The notes beneath the pieces are model-generated. The model had not been told where the DNA came from. It searched no databases and was given only the letters and a program-made list of their open reading frames with translations. The translations under genes and the position numbers were made by a program. Positions 1 to 9,609 of a stretch of 20,091 bases of DNA are shown here, piece by piece. The stretch is from Cladosporium sp. IMV 00045. Its lineage: Eukaryota > Ascomycota > Dothideomycetes > Cladosporiales > Cladosporiaceae. Location: assembly GCA_001931905.2 (NCBI GenBank), contig MSJI02000928.1, positions 1 through 20,091 of the forward strand, in the 5' to 3' direction. Each line of letters begins with the position of its first letter. Within the stretch, counting starts at the first letter, position 1.

Positions 1-100
1 GGCTATGCACGGAGACCGTATGAGCCGTCCCTGATCGCTGCCTAACAATACAATGAACATCGCCTTGCACTCATGACCCGAGAGATTAGCCAACACCTTA
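1..100 (-). repeat. LINE 3'-end direct repeat, copy 1
   Basis: These 100 bases recur at 319-418 with a single difference (A at 50, G at 368), an offset of 318. The copy starts at the window edge, so it may be longer. The 218 bases between the copies (101-318) include a short GAT microsatellite at about 292-309. Read on the minus strand, this copy lies farther downstream of ORF2 than the other. Confidence 0.95.
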
Positions 101-318
101 GCGACGAAGCAGTGGCCGCAAGCCGAGGGTCGAGGCACGGCGTCGGCATTGTGGTGCATGTGGAAAACCCGGACACAACGCGCGCACCTGCCAGTCGAAT
201 GCGCAAGGATCTTAAGAAGGTCATTATGATAGATTCATCCCATTCCCGAGCTTATTTGAGGGCTTGCCATGCTTTCCTTCGCGAGGTTGCTGATGATGAT
301 GATGATGATTCTCATTCA

Positions 319-418
319 GGCTATGCACGGAGACCGTATGAGCCGTCCCTGATCGCTGCCTAACAATGCAATGAACATCGCCTTGCACTCATGACCCGAG
401 AGATTAGCCAACACCTTA
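319..418 (-). repeat. LINE 3'-end direct repeat, copy 2
   Basis: Near-identical to 1-100. Its inner edge coincides with the ORF2 stop codon (TAA on the minus strand, 416-418), so the repeated unit begins at the stop and extends into the 3' untranslated region. Beyond the stop the two copies have different flanks. A 3' tail built from tandem units of about 318 bp, of which only one full period is visible here, would explain this. Confidence 0.95.
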
Positions 419-1531
419 TCCGACCCTCATGTCCGAAGAACGAGACAGTCTGCCAGTCTGGTAAAGAAAACGGATGGAAGCTTTGACGACCTTCAGATCC
501 GGCTTCCAACTTTCGCGTGGGCCGTCCACGAACTTGCCCGTAATAGCATCCTTACGACCGCTCCATCCTCCTAGCAAGTACGAAGCGTCTCCCCACCTGT
601 CGCCTGCTGCTTCCCGCAGTGCTTTGCGGGCTTCAGCATGCAGATCGCAGCACAGCAGCACGTGTAGCACTGTCTCATCGCTGCGTCCGCACTCGCAAGT
701 CGGACTGTCTGCGAGCTTCTTCCTGAACAGACAGGCGTTCAAGCCGCAATGCTCCGTCCGAGCCTGCACCAGTATGGACGCCTCGTCGGAAGATAGCGCT
801 CCGTAGAGACGAAGCGTGTGCTTGCCCGACCAGGCTTTGTCCAACTTCCACGTGTAGTACTTCACGCAGATATCATCCTCGTTCACATGCAGGCCCTTAG
901 CCCGCTCTGCCTTGACCAAGCGCAGCACTCCCGACAGCTCGCGCACCCTCTCGGCCGGGGCGGCTGTGAGTTCGCTGCCGTTGTCGATGACTGCCCTTGC
1001 AGCCTGTTTCGCTTCGGCAACACCGCGAATACCTTTGTCACCAGGAACGAGAAAGACTGTCACTCGATGACCGACATTTTCCATCTCGAGGACGGCATCG
1101 GCAATTTTGTGTACCACTTCTCTCCCACATCCTACCCTGTGTCCCTTCTCGATGGCTGACAGTGCCTCCCTACTCGTTGTTGCGACGTAGACATGCGCCG
1201 TCTTTCGCAATGTGTCCCTCGCATGTTCGAGAGCATACAGTATAGCAGTCAGCTCCGCGCTGACAAGTGAGCACGTCGAAGTCTCCGCAATCGCGTGTTG
1301 CTTGACCGTGCCAGTCGTCATCCGGTACTTGATAATGGCTGCTGCCCCAACCTGTTCATCCCGCGTCTCTGCGGCCGCATAGTACAGGTAAGCACCGCGG
1401 AATCGCAGCGACCGGCATAGCTGCACTGCGTCTTTGGGCTCCAAGTATAGCACCGATTCCTTCAGAGTCTGCCATGGCGGCATCACCCACGAAGGTTGAT
1501 TGCTGACGCGCAAGCCCTTCTCCGGCTCCAG
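416..1531 (-). other. RNase H-like C-terminal part of LINE ORF2, active site eroded
   Basis: This is the part of ORF2 after the amber codon, in the same frame. The fold is recognisable from segments VGAAAI, SAELTAILYALEHA and VPGDKGIRG. Compared with the usual RNase H signatures, the first Asp (YxDxS) is Ala in YYAAA (about 1007-1011), the TDS Asp is Thr in TTSREA (about 1075-1080), the VPGH His is Asp, and the final GNExAD Asp is Lys in GVAEAK. Only the Glu of SAEL remains. The far C-terminus has CECG followed by HVLLCC, a common Cys/His motif in fungal LINEs. The frame has no further stops, so loss of catalysis was not followed by loss of the domain. Confidence 0.8.
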
Positions 1532-4402
1532 CTATGTCTCATACTTCTCGTAGACCACCCTCAATGGACTGGGGAACGCCGAGCCTTGCAGTGGGAACCA
1601 TGATATGCATCGCTGCAGTGGGTGGTCTGGCGCAAGGCTGCACAGCTTGGTTATATGGTTCGACACACGCTCGTGTAGCCTTTCGCTCACCGACTGCAGC
1701 TTTGCTTCACTCTGTAGGACAAGCATCGCGACAGACTTGTACGCCCGCAAGATCAGTCTTGAGGCAAGGCGTTGCACTCGCTCGAGAGCGACCACGTGCC
1801 TTTTGACTCCGATGCGCGAGGGCGCATACCATGTCGACGCGGCGTAGTCCGTCGTGGGCACTACTGCTGCTATGTACATCTGGCGCATCTGTGCTGGCCG
1901 GACACCGCGGATTTTCCTCAGTGCCATGCACTTGCCGATTGCCTTTGCCACCGCCTTCGATACATGCTCGTTCATGGACAGTCCCGAGTCAAGCGTGACG
2001 CCCAAAATCTTCACAGCGCGTTTTGGAGCGATCGTCTTATTGCCAAACACCAAGTGGTTCGATGGCCCTCTATCTGGTTGCAGCGGCCGAACGAAGTGAA
2101 TGAAGGCGGTCTTCTCGGCCTCGAACACCGCGCCACTTTCTCGAGCCCACTTCTCTGCTCGAGGCAGAAGCTCCGTTTGCAGCTTGTGCGTGTTCTCTGC
2201 CGCGCTCGGTCCTGTTACCCATGTGTTGTAGTCGTCGATGAAGCCGATAGAGCCTTCAGTCTTGCTGATGCGACCCTGCACGAGGTTTGCATTGTAGAAG
2301 ACGTACAGTATTGGAGAGAGCGGCGACCCTTGAGGGATGCCCGCGTGCTCAATCTCCGAGATTGGCGACTCGTAGTCGCCTACCACTACTGAAGCTTTCC
2401 GTCCGTTGCAGAAGCTTTCGATCCAGGCCACCAGGTCGCCCGGTACCCTCCGCTCTCGCAACCGATCCGCTAGCACCGAAGGGTGCACGCCGTTGAACGC
2501 GCCTTGCACGTCGAACGATACCAGGGACAGGACTCTGTAGGCCCGCCACGCTTCATGTATCTTCTCCACTAGCAGATTAAGGGCTTGCTCTGCCGACCTG
2601 TTTGGCCGCCCACCAAAGTGGTTCTCCGGCAGCAGCCTGTAGGTCTCGGCCAGGTAGGACAGCCTCCTCGCAACCACTGCCTCGAGTCCTTTGCTGATCG
2701 TCTCCAACAACGATATGGGTCGGTACGCCTTGGGGTTGGAGTAGTCTGGCTTGTTTGGTTTACGCAGGACGACGATCTTGGCTGTGCGCCACCGCCGTGG
2801 TACGTGTCTCAGGTCAAGTGAAGCCTGGTATAACTTCAGCACCACACTGCCTAGCACCGGCCAAAGTTCCTTCCAGACACGGAATGTGATCTCATCGAGA
2901 CCGGGTGCCTTATCGGACTTGGAGTGCATGATCGCAGCTTCGACTTCTGTAAGTGTCAACTTCGGAAGTTCAATCCTCAGAGGCACCTTTTTGCCAGCAT
3001 ACTCGCGCGGTCTGCTGCCACTCCTTGTGACCAGCTTTGGCTTCGCCGAGCTGCCGTCTCGATCCACTGGCTTTGGAGGCACGGGGAAGAAGGAGCTGAG
3101 GAGAAGGTCGGCCTTCTCTCGCTCTTCTGTCACCTCCGCGTCCTCGAACTTCAACACAGGTATGCCGTAGCCTGCGCGGCTGGCCTTCGTGTATGCGTAG
3201 GCCTTCCAGATGTTCTCGCGATTGTCCAAAAACTCCGTCCAGTGCTCTCTTTTGCAATGCTCGATCTTGTCCATGTACAGACGTCGGACCAGCTTGACAC
3301 TGGCGGCGGCTTCTGCAACATCCTCACCCCTTCGTCTGACCGTGGTCAATCGGTTCCGTGCTGCGCTCAACGAAAGCCGTAGCGTCTTTAGCTCGTCGGT
3401 CCACCATCGCTTGGCATACGGCGACGGTCGAGCCCGTGTGACATGCTCCTCCAAGACCCCGTTGACAGCCACCTCCAACCTGTCCACGGCCACCTCTAGC
3501 TCATCCTTAGAGGATAATGCATGCAGACTGGAGTCGTCCGCGATCCTTTTCGATACTTCCTCGCGTATCTTCTTCCAGTCCGCTTTGTCGAACATTCGCT
3601 TGCGTCGCTTTCCCTGATACTCCGTCGTGTCCACTACAAAGTGAGCCCGAATGGCTCTGTGATCAGATCCGTGATCCATCGGATGAACTCCGCAGTACTC
3701 ACACGCTTCGCTCAACCCCCCAGTCGCCAACAAAAGGTCTATCGTAGAGCAGGTAGACCCGTTGTAGTGCTCCCAGGTTACCGTCCCCGATGGAAGCAGT
3801 GAGCTCAATGCTTTCTCCTGCATGAGGTCGATGATAGGCTCAGCCTCGTCAGTTCGACCGGCCTCTCCAACAGCCTGAGCCCCACCCCACAGTACGTGGT
3901 GGCGGTTGAAGTCAGCACACAGCAGCAACTCGACTTGAGCTGCCCTTCCACTGCTTAGGGTTAGGGCTTTTACCCTATCGTATGCATCCTTGATGGTCTG
4001 CAGCTTCGATCGGAGCTGCTCTTCGTTTGCCGCTTGCCCGTCAGTAGACTTCACATCGTAGGCAGAGACAATTAGCGCGGAACCGTGCTTGGTCGGAATC
4101 GTCACCGCCACTACGTCGCTTGAGGTTACAGCGAGCTGTTGTGCGGTATGCCTTCTGTTCACCCACAGGGCTGCCCGGTAAGCGTACCGCGCCTCTCCTT
4201 CCTGTTTCGTATTTGGCTTGAACAACTGCCAGTTCCGCTCGACCGGGAACGCCGGCTCGCCCGTATCCAGATCTTCGTAGATGTACGGTTCAACCACTGA
4301 AAGAGCGTCAAAGTCTGCCAAGCTCTCGTCGCAGAACAAACTCCAGTGCGCCGTCCTTCGCTTGCCGATGTTCACGTGTAGCACCTTGAACTGCCCTAGC
4401 AT
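416..4402 (-). pseudogene. LINE ORF2: endonuclease / reverse transcriptase / RNase H-like, one in-frame amber codon
   Basis: One frame of 1329 codons starts at ATG 4400-4402 and ends at TAA 416-418, interrupted only by TAG at codon 957 (plus 1532-1534). Residues 1-255 are an exonuclease-endonuclease-phosphatase domain with N11, E38, a CADFN motif (164-166), D222 and GSDH (245-248). Residues about 485-790 are the reverse transcriptase, with DVQGAFNGV (631-639), IPQGSPLSP (689-697) and the catalytic FIDD box (721-724). Codons about 970-1140 are RNase H-like, followed by a CxC-x10-H-type Cys/His motif. Family proteins act in target-primed reverse transcription. The TAG lies in the linker before RNase H; CAG to TAG is the simplest origin, and homology continues directly after it. 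Endonuclease and reverse transcriptase look intact. Confidence 0.9.
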
Positions 4403-5967
4403 GAGGAACTGCTGGGTGTGTTCGACGTGCTCGCCCTGTTCGCGACCTGTGCCCCGCCGCTAGCACTCGATGTGACGGTAGGGCTTGTCTGCGTGCTACC
4501 ATCCACATCAATGTCCATGGCGGCACTGCGCTGGTCCTGTCTCGTCTTGGCCTTCTGTTGTCCGACGTGCCGGTAGTGCTGGGGGTGCAGCTTGCACGCC
4601 CAGTCGAACACCGTGTGTGCGTCGCCGCACGCCGGGCACTTGGGGCTGTCTTTGTTCGTACATTCGTCCCGACGATGACCTTTCGAGCAGATAGCACATC
4701 TGATATAGCTGGTGCACGACGCCTGCTTGTGTCCGTACCTGTTACAGTGGTAGCACGGGCCGCTGTTGTCCCTGACGATGAACGGTGAGCAGAAAGCATC
4801 AGTCGCGCCGAACATAGCTGTGCCTGTTCGCAGCAGATACTCGGCATCGACTTTGTTCTTCAGCCAGACTACCATCGATCCTACCTTCTTCTTCGCGTCG
4901 ACTTTGCTGAGCCAGGTGGCCTTCATTACCGTGCACTCCGCCGTCTCGCAGCTGTTGTCCGCCTTGAAGTCCTTCGCGAAGTCCTTGTTCAGCGTTTTAC
5001 CGTCGTTTATATCCTGGTCCAGTACACACTGCTTCACGACACTGTCGAACTTCACCGGATACCACTGCTCACCTTTGACGCGCGCGCCAGCCAAGCTCGA
5101 CGTCAGCCAGCGAGTGTGCTGCTTCGCCTTGTTTGCTTCGTCCTTGTCGGAGAACACTACGTCGATCCTGTCGCCTGGGCCTGGCCGCAGAGACCTTATT
5201 GTTAGCTTTTCCGTAACTTTGTTAACCTTAAGTCCAGCGCGGAGGCCGTCCCTGATGACATTGTAGTTGTTCTTTGATCCCTTGAACCTGCCCATATCGA
5301 TAGATACTGCTCTGTCGTCCTGCACCTGTGGCTTTTCCTTGCGGACCTGTGAGCTGTTTGCCGATGCAGACCTGGTCTGAGAGTTCTGCGAAGCAATGGA
5401 CGTGCCATTGTTCGCTGTGATCTCGCTGTAGCTACTTGGCCTCGGGCTTTCTTGCAATAGTGCCTTCAGTGCTTTGATCTCTTCGCCTTGTGCTTTGATG
5501 GTCTCCATCATGGCCTGGTTACTCTCCAGCAGTGCCTTATTGCGGTCCAATATGACCTTGTTGCTCTCCAGGAACGCCTTCTGGCTCTCTGCCGTCTGCT
5601 TTTGAGCCGCCACCAGCTGCGAGATGGTCTCTGTCATTGCCGCAAGCTTGTCATTGACGCTGTCCTCGGCCTTTCTTTTGCGCGCCGCAGTCGAGGCGGC
5701 CTCGAAGCCGGGCGCAGCCTGTTGCGACCCCTCACCTCCTTCCACCACACTCGGCCTGACCCTCGTCGTCGTTCTCTTCGCCACTCCCGCCCTCGCTTTC
5801 CCTCTCGTCACCATTTGCCACTCCGCACCCCCTCCGCCCTCCGACCCCGCATCAGCAGCGAAGCCTGCGGCGGCAGCGGGCGACGAGCTTCGAGCTCCAA
5901 CACCTTCCCCACATCCACCACCACCTCCCCCAACATCGATAACATCGTTTTGAGTGATTTCATTCAT
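4396..5967 (-). CDS. LINE ORF1, gag-like nucleic-acid-binding protein
   Basis: The frame from ATG 5965-5967 encodes 523 residues; the frame is open 17 codons farther upstream but has no ATG there. The N-terminus is Gly/Ala/Ser rich and probably disordered. Residues about 100-172 form a likely coiled coil with repeated LESN/LDRN units. The middle (about 220-390) is basic and of unknown fold. Three CCHC-type knuckles lie at about 405-458: CYHCNRYGHKQASC, CAICSKGHRRDEC and CPACGDAHTVFDWAC. Tad1-clade ORF1 proteins bind the element RNA and form the ribonucleoprotein. The stop TAG overlaps the ORF2 start (ATGCTAG, 4396-4402), which suggests coupled termination and reinitiation. No disabling change is visible. 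Confidence 0.9.
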   Translation of the reverse strand: MNEITQNDVIDVGGGGGGCGEGVGARSSSPAAAAGFAADAGSEGGGGAEWQMVTRGKARAGVAKRTTTRVRPSVVEGGEGSQQAAPGFEAASTAARKRKAEDSVNDKLAAMTETISQLVAAQKQTAESQKAFLESNKVILDRNKALLESNQAMMETIKAQGEEIKALKALLQESPRPSSYSEITANNGTSIASQNSQTRSASANSSQVRKEKPQVQDDRAVSIDMGRFKGSKNNYNVIRDGLRAGLKVNKVTEKLTIRSLRPGPGDRIDVVFSDKDEANKAKQHTRWLTSSLAGARVKGEQWYPVKFDSVVKQCVLDQDINDGKTLNKDFAKDFKADNSCETAECTVMKATWLSKVDAKKKVGSMVVWLKNKVDAEYLLRTGTAMFGATDAFCSPFIVRDNSGPCYHCNRYGHKQASCTSYIRCAICSKGHRRDECTNKDSPKCPACGDAHTVFDWACKLHPQHYRHVGQQKAKTRQDQRSAAMDIDVDGSTQTSPTVTSSASGGAQVANRASTSNTPSSSSC

Positions 5968-6573
5968 ATCATACGAACGTCCCCCCCGAATCGCGATCTG
6001 TCGAATCGAATCTCGCAAATCGCCAAGTTGCTGGTTCTCTACCCCGCCCGGTTCGCTTCCCCGTGATCTACGTTAAGTTAACGAACTAACGACCGGGGTG
6101 TATGCACGTGCGCTTGGTCGCCGACTCAGTGATCGACGACTTCGAGATGCCGGGGACGAATTTGGTTGTCACAGCTCCCCGAAGGTTGCTTACAAACATT
6201 GATAGTTCTTTTTTCTTTCTGGCTGACCGGACCGCATAGCTTTAAAGATCGCTTCATTCTACTATCAATATATATCTTTGCGCTGAATAGCAGCACAGCT
6301 GATTATTATTAAACCCCAATCCTCCGTTGCAACTTCCAACTCTTGCCGCGAAGGCCTCATATCTCGATTGTGCACTCCAAGTCATCTTCGCTACTCACAT
6401 CCAGCCGCCAACCCGGAAAAGTGAATTCTACTGGAAATATTCCTCCTCCGTGTAACCCCGGAAAGCTCTATACACAACTTCATCAGACGCATACCGATCA
6501 ACAACAAGAGTCTGCTTTGCGCAACCCTCGAGAAGCGCTCCATCACACACCTAACCGCTATCACACTAGAGTC
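5968..6573. promoter_or_regulatory. LINE 5' region and promoter region of the broken MBL gene
   Basis: No gene is supported here. Up to about 6060 it is probably the LINE 5' untranslated region. From there to the ATG at 6574 it should contain the promoter and leader of the downstream MBL copy. Visible elements are the palindrome GTCGCCGAC at 6117-6125 and an AT-rich stretch with a TATA-like run at about 6264-6275. The leader before the ATG is pyrimidine and CA rich, as is common in ascomycete leaders. Confidence 0.45.
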
Positions 6574-7408
6574 ATGTCTCCGACAGTCGCCGTCGAAAGC
6601 ATACATGATCCAACCACCGGGACATGGCAATACATCGTCGCCGACCCACACAGCCTGGACGCCGTCATCGTCGATCCAGTTCTGGATCACGACATGGCAA
6701 CACACACCATCAGCACAGGCACCGCTGATCGCCTCAAATCCTTGATCGAAGCGAAGGGATATAAGATTCTGCGAATCCTCGAGACGCATGTGCACGCAGA
6801 CCACCTGACAGCCGCTTCATACCTCCAAAGCGCCCTAGAGCGAGACCAGGGGTTCAACCCGCCTCTCTGCATCGGAAAATGAATTCGCCAGGTCCAGCGT
6901 GTGTTCGGAGAGCGATACGGCGTGCCTGGGCATGAGCTGAGCAGCGCATTTGATCAGCTCATAGGCGACGATGAGGAATTCCGTATCGGCGAGCTGAAAG
7001 CCAAAGTAGTGCATCTTCCAGGTCACACACCGGATCACGTCGGTTATCTCATCGAAGGTTCGAATTCCCAGCACCGAACGATAGGAATGTGAAGATAGGC
7101 TAACATCCATTATCGCAGACAACGTCTTTTGCGGCGATTCGGTGTTCAACGCCGATCTGGGCACTGCGCGCTGCGACTTCCCCGGCGGCAGCGCAAAAGA
7201 TTTGTACCACTCGACTCGCAAGTTGCTGAGCCTACCCGACAGTTACAAGATTTGGACGTGTCATGACTACCCGTACATGAGCGTGGCCGATCAGAAGCAG
7301 CGCAACTGTTACCTTCAAGATTATGTAACGAAGCAGCAATTTCTGGACATGCGCAGCCAACGTGATCTTCAACTCCAGGAGCCGAAAATGCTGCACCCGT
7401 CATTGTAA
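6574..7408 (+). pseudogene. Blh/persulfide-dioxygenase-type metallo-beta-lactamase, broken copy
   Basis: Exon 1 (6574-7057) and exon 2 (7119-7408), joined across an apparent 61-bp intron (ends ATCGCAG, CTAAC branch site), read as the same protein as the intact gene at 18290-19251. The motifs THVHADHLTAA, LPGHTPDH, NADLGTARCDFPGG and HDYP are kept. Two stops break it. TGA at 6880-6882 sits where the intact copy has Arg (IGKR). TAA at 7406-7408 sits where the intact copy has Gln (SLQVNIRGG), and homology continues past it (NIRGGRLP, to about 7435). The loop before PYMS is about 8 residues shorter, and the Gly before HDYP is Cys. The family oxidises glutathione persulfide with iron. Probably non-functional; the intron donor (GTTCGA) is also weak. 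Confidence 0.85.
7058..7118 (+). other. Intron of the broken MBL copy
   Basis: The boundaries are inferred by alignment with the intact paralogue, where an intron lies at the same codon (split Asp, phase 1). GT at 7058, AG at 7117-7118, GGCTAAC branch site about 25 bases before the acceptor. Confidence 0.8.
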
Positions 7409-7440
7409 ATCAACATCCGCGGAGGACGACTCCCAGCTCA

Positions 7441-8694
7441 ATCAGCTTTTTTTTTTTTTGAATCATACTGCATTCAAGCTATATAGCTTATGGCACGTCG
7501 GCTATCTTCACGACGATTTCTATGGCTTTGGTATGTGCTCTCGCGTTGGTTTTTCCCGTACAATCCTGCTCGCTGTCCCGCCTTCATCAAGGCGCCACGG
7601 CTTTTGGGCGCAATGCCCTCATGCTGGTTCTCGCGTGTGGCCGCAACTACTGGCCCCCAACCCCTGCTCTCTCCATCATTCCGACATCCTTCTCATGTTA
7701 CAGGCTGGACGTCTCAATTGACGGGGGCGTACGCTGTCTTGTTCATACTGTTTCCCCCTGGGGGCCCCACTGGGGCTGACCGGTCGAGGCTGGAAGCCCC
7801 AGAGTTGAATTCCTTGCTGTGCGCCCCTCCGACTCTTCCGCTGAAGGTGAAAGGGGCTTGTTCTCACTTGTGTGCTGACGCGTAGCGTCTGCTGTGCTTG
7901 TCTTTGTCCAGCAGCCGGTCGAGCCCATTGGGCGCTCGCGCTGGGTACTTTGTCCGGTGTGACTCATCTCATCTCATGAGCCTGTGTACTGGTCTTCCTG
8001 CGAGGGCGGGTGGGCTCATCGCGCTCTTGTGTATTTCCTGCGTGTTCTTCCGACTCTTGTTCATTTGTGATGTCGAGTCGGCGTTGTCGTTATTGCTGGC
8101 GGCGGTGGTGAAGTCGTATTGCCTGCGGGTGCGGCGTGCGCGCAGGCCTTGTCGTGTCGTGCAGAGTTTTCCCGACGGCTGGACTGCGAGGTAGTCAGTC
8201 ACGTCGACCATGTCGAGCCTTGTCGGTAGGGGAGGAGGTAGGCATCGTCAATTGATGACTTTGTGCGAGACTGCCACATGGGCTCATCGCTCTTTGGGTC
8301 TTGTGTAGCGCACTTGGTTTCACTGCATAGCAGCTACTCACACCGGACACCACGTGCAGGTGTGCACTCTGTCCAGCAGCTCAATCGGCTTCTGGTGAAC
8401 GGTTTCTATCAATTCCTTTACAACTTGAGACTGCGCAATAGTAAGTTTGAACGGCAATGCAATTTTCGTCACCAAAGAAAGCTACGGACCGGTGTTCTAT
8501 TTGGTAGATAAGGATTCGTCCCCTGTTCGCATCAGTCCTCTGCTCATTTAGAGTTAAGAGCTATGCTTCTGCTTGTGTCTCTTCAAGAAACCACCTTGGG
8601 AGTACCTGGAAGTGAGCCCTCAGGAGGCTGCTCAATAAGATAAAGAGAAAACAATGTTATAGTTAAATTATGTCAAGAAGATACTTTGATTTGA
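7441..8694. other. Unassigned intergenic stretch
   Basis: No gene is supported. It contains a run of Ts at about 7447-7459. A G/C-rich block with GGGGGCCCC lies near 7750-7790. From about 7860 to 8250 the plus strand is rich in T and G and looks compositionally unlike its neighbours. Two short adjacent minus-strand frames at 7743-7967 and 7969-8211 give Ser/Thr/Arg-rich peptides that might be a worn gag-like leader, but I recognise no domain. The end (8640-8694) is AT rich and could hold the 3' end of the minus-strand gene that follows. Confidence 0.4.
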
Positions 8695-9609
8695 TCACAG
8701 CGACAGCCAAGACCCTAGGCGAGATTTCCAACCACCATCTGCATTCGCATCTCCTTGTGCTGCCCGCCACAACATGGTCTTCGCTCGCAGATCCGCAAGA
8801 AATTCTGCTTCAGTGGATTTTGCGTGCTCATTGAGAGCTGCACATTCGGCGACGGAGTCGCACGGCTTAGACGAGGTCGACGGACTACCATCGCCCTTCT
8901 CTCGCCACACGCGGGTGTTGGCAGGGAGTGACAAGACCCGTTGCATGGAACTCCAAGCGTCACAACGGTGTGGTGAGTCTTTCGATGGACTATCGGCAGC
9001 CCGGACAACGACGCTCTCGAGGTTTGTATGCGTCATGTCCTCTCTCAGCGTCGCGATTGAGTGTACGCCAAAGATCTCGTTGCCCACCAGATAAGCGCGG
9101 CGATAGGGTGTACCGAAGCCTGTCATGTGCATGCATTTCAGAGAGAGCCAGCCGAAAGTAATGATTACGCCATCGTCGAGCCCAGCACGGATCGTTGTCG
9201 AGAAAGCGCTACTGGCACCGTACTTGCGCTGCCACATAAGTTCGAGACCGGAGACCGTAGCCTCGTTACAGAGTTGCGGTGCAAATCCCTGGATAATTGA
9301 TACCTGCATTCTGAGATACCAAGCGGCGGATAGGCAGTCAGGACTGATGGCGTGTGTCTCAAGGATGTAGTCCACGACGTAGCCGCGCTCCTTTATCACA
9401 GCGATGATGGCGTCGGCGGCGCTTGTTGACATGGCAGCCGGGTCAGCGCAGCGGTCGCGGACAGGGTCGAGCACGATACAGTGCAGTGTAGTGGCGTCAG
9501 CCACAATGTATTGCCATGTATCCGTAGATGCTGCGTATATTTCGTGGACAACCGGCGAAGTCTTGAATGCCGCGGTCGGCGGTTCCAGTGGTACCCCGGA
9601 TGTCGTCAT
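8695..9609 (-). CDS. Divergent MBL-fold protein lacking most metal ligands (possible pseudoenzyme)
   Basis: The first ATG is at 9607-9609, giving 304 residues with no intron; the frame is open six codons farther upstream but that end codon is TTG. It aligns along its length with the Blh-type MBL proteins of this window: DTWQYIVAD (30-38), a DPV segment (48-50), GYVVDYILETH (76-86) and SLPANTRVW near the C-terminal third. The metal site is mostly gone. HxHxDH reads HAISPDC (86-92), PGHTPDH reads TGFGTPYR (163-170), and GHDYP is absent; an Asp in LREDM may match the bridging Asp. The C-terminal QVNIRGG tail is also replaced. A 304-codon open frame at this divergence suggests selection on the protein rather than decay. 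The role is unknown; binding, regulation or subunit pairing are possible. Confidence 0.75.
   Translation of the reverse strand: MTTSGVPLEPPTAAFKTSPVVHEIYAASTDTWQYIVADATTLHCIVLDPVRDRCADPAAMSTSAADAIIAVIKERGYVVDYILETHAISPDCLSAAWYLRMQVSIIQGFAPQLCNEATVSGLELMWQRKYGASSAFSTTIRAGLDDGVIITFGWLSLKCMHMTGFGTPYRRAYLVGNEIFGVHSIATLREDMTHTNLESVVVRAADSPSKDSPHRCDAWSSMQRVLSLPANTRVWREKGDGSPSTSSKPCDSVAECAALNEHAKSTEAEFLADLRAKTMLWRAAQGDANADGGWKSRLGSWLSL

Larger units (their letters stand above)
1..6060 (-). mobile_element. Tad1-like non-LTR retrotransposon (LINE), nearly complete
   Basis: The minus strand reads, in order, a gag-like ORF1 with CCHC knuckles, a 7-nt overlap, then an ORF2 with apurinic-type endonuclease, reverse transcriptase, RNase H-like region and a C-terminal Cys/His motif. 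This order is that of the fungal Tad1 clade. The 3' untranslated part (low coordinates) carries direct repeats and runs off the left edge. The 5' limit is not defined: I saw no target-site duplication, and about 6060 is only an estimate just upstream of ORF1. Both reading frames are open except for one amber codon in ORF2, so the copy is young or lightly mutated. Confidence 0.9.

Noticed and set aside
73..363. Plus-strand 96-codon frame in the LINE 3' region
   Set aside because: It lies opposite the element's 3' untranslated repeats, has no recognisable domain, and its Asp run comes from a GAT microsatellite.
1772..2392. Long plus-strand frame opposite ORF2
   Set aside because: It is a shadow of the reverse transcriptase coding strand and shows no family motifs.
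7051..7076. GGTTCGAATTCC resembling a tRNA B box
   Set aside because: It lies in the intron of the broken MBL copy; the flanking bases do not form a T-arm stem, and there is no matching A box or acceptor stem.
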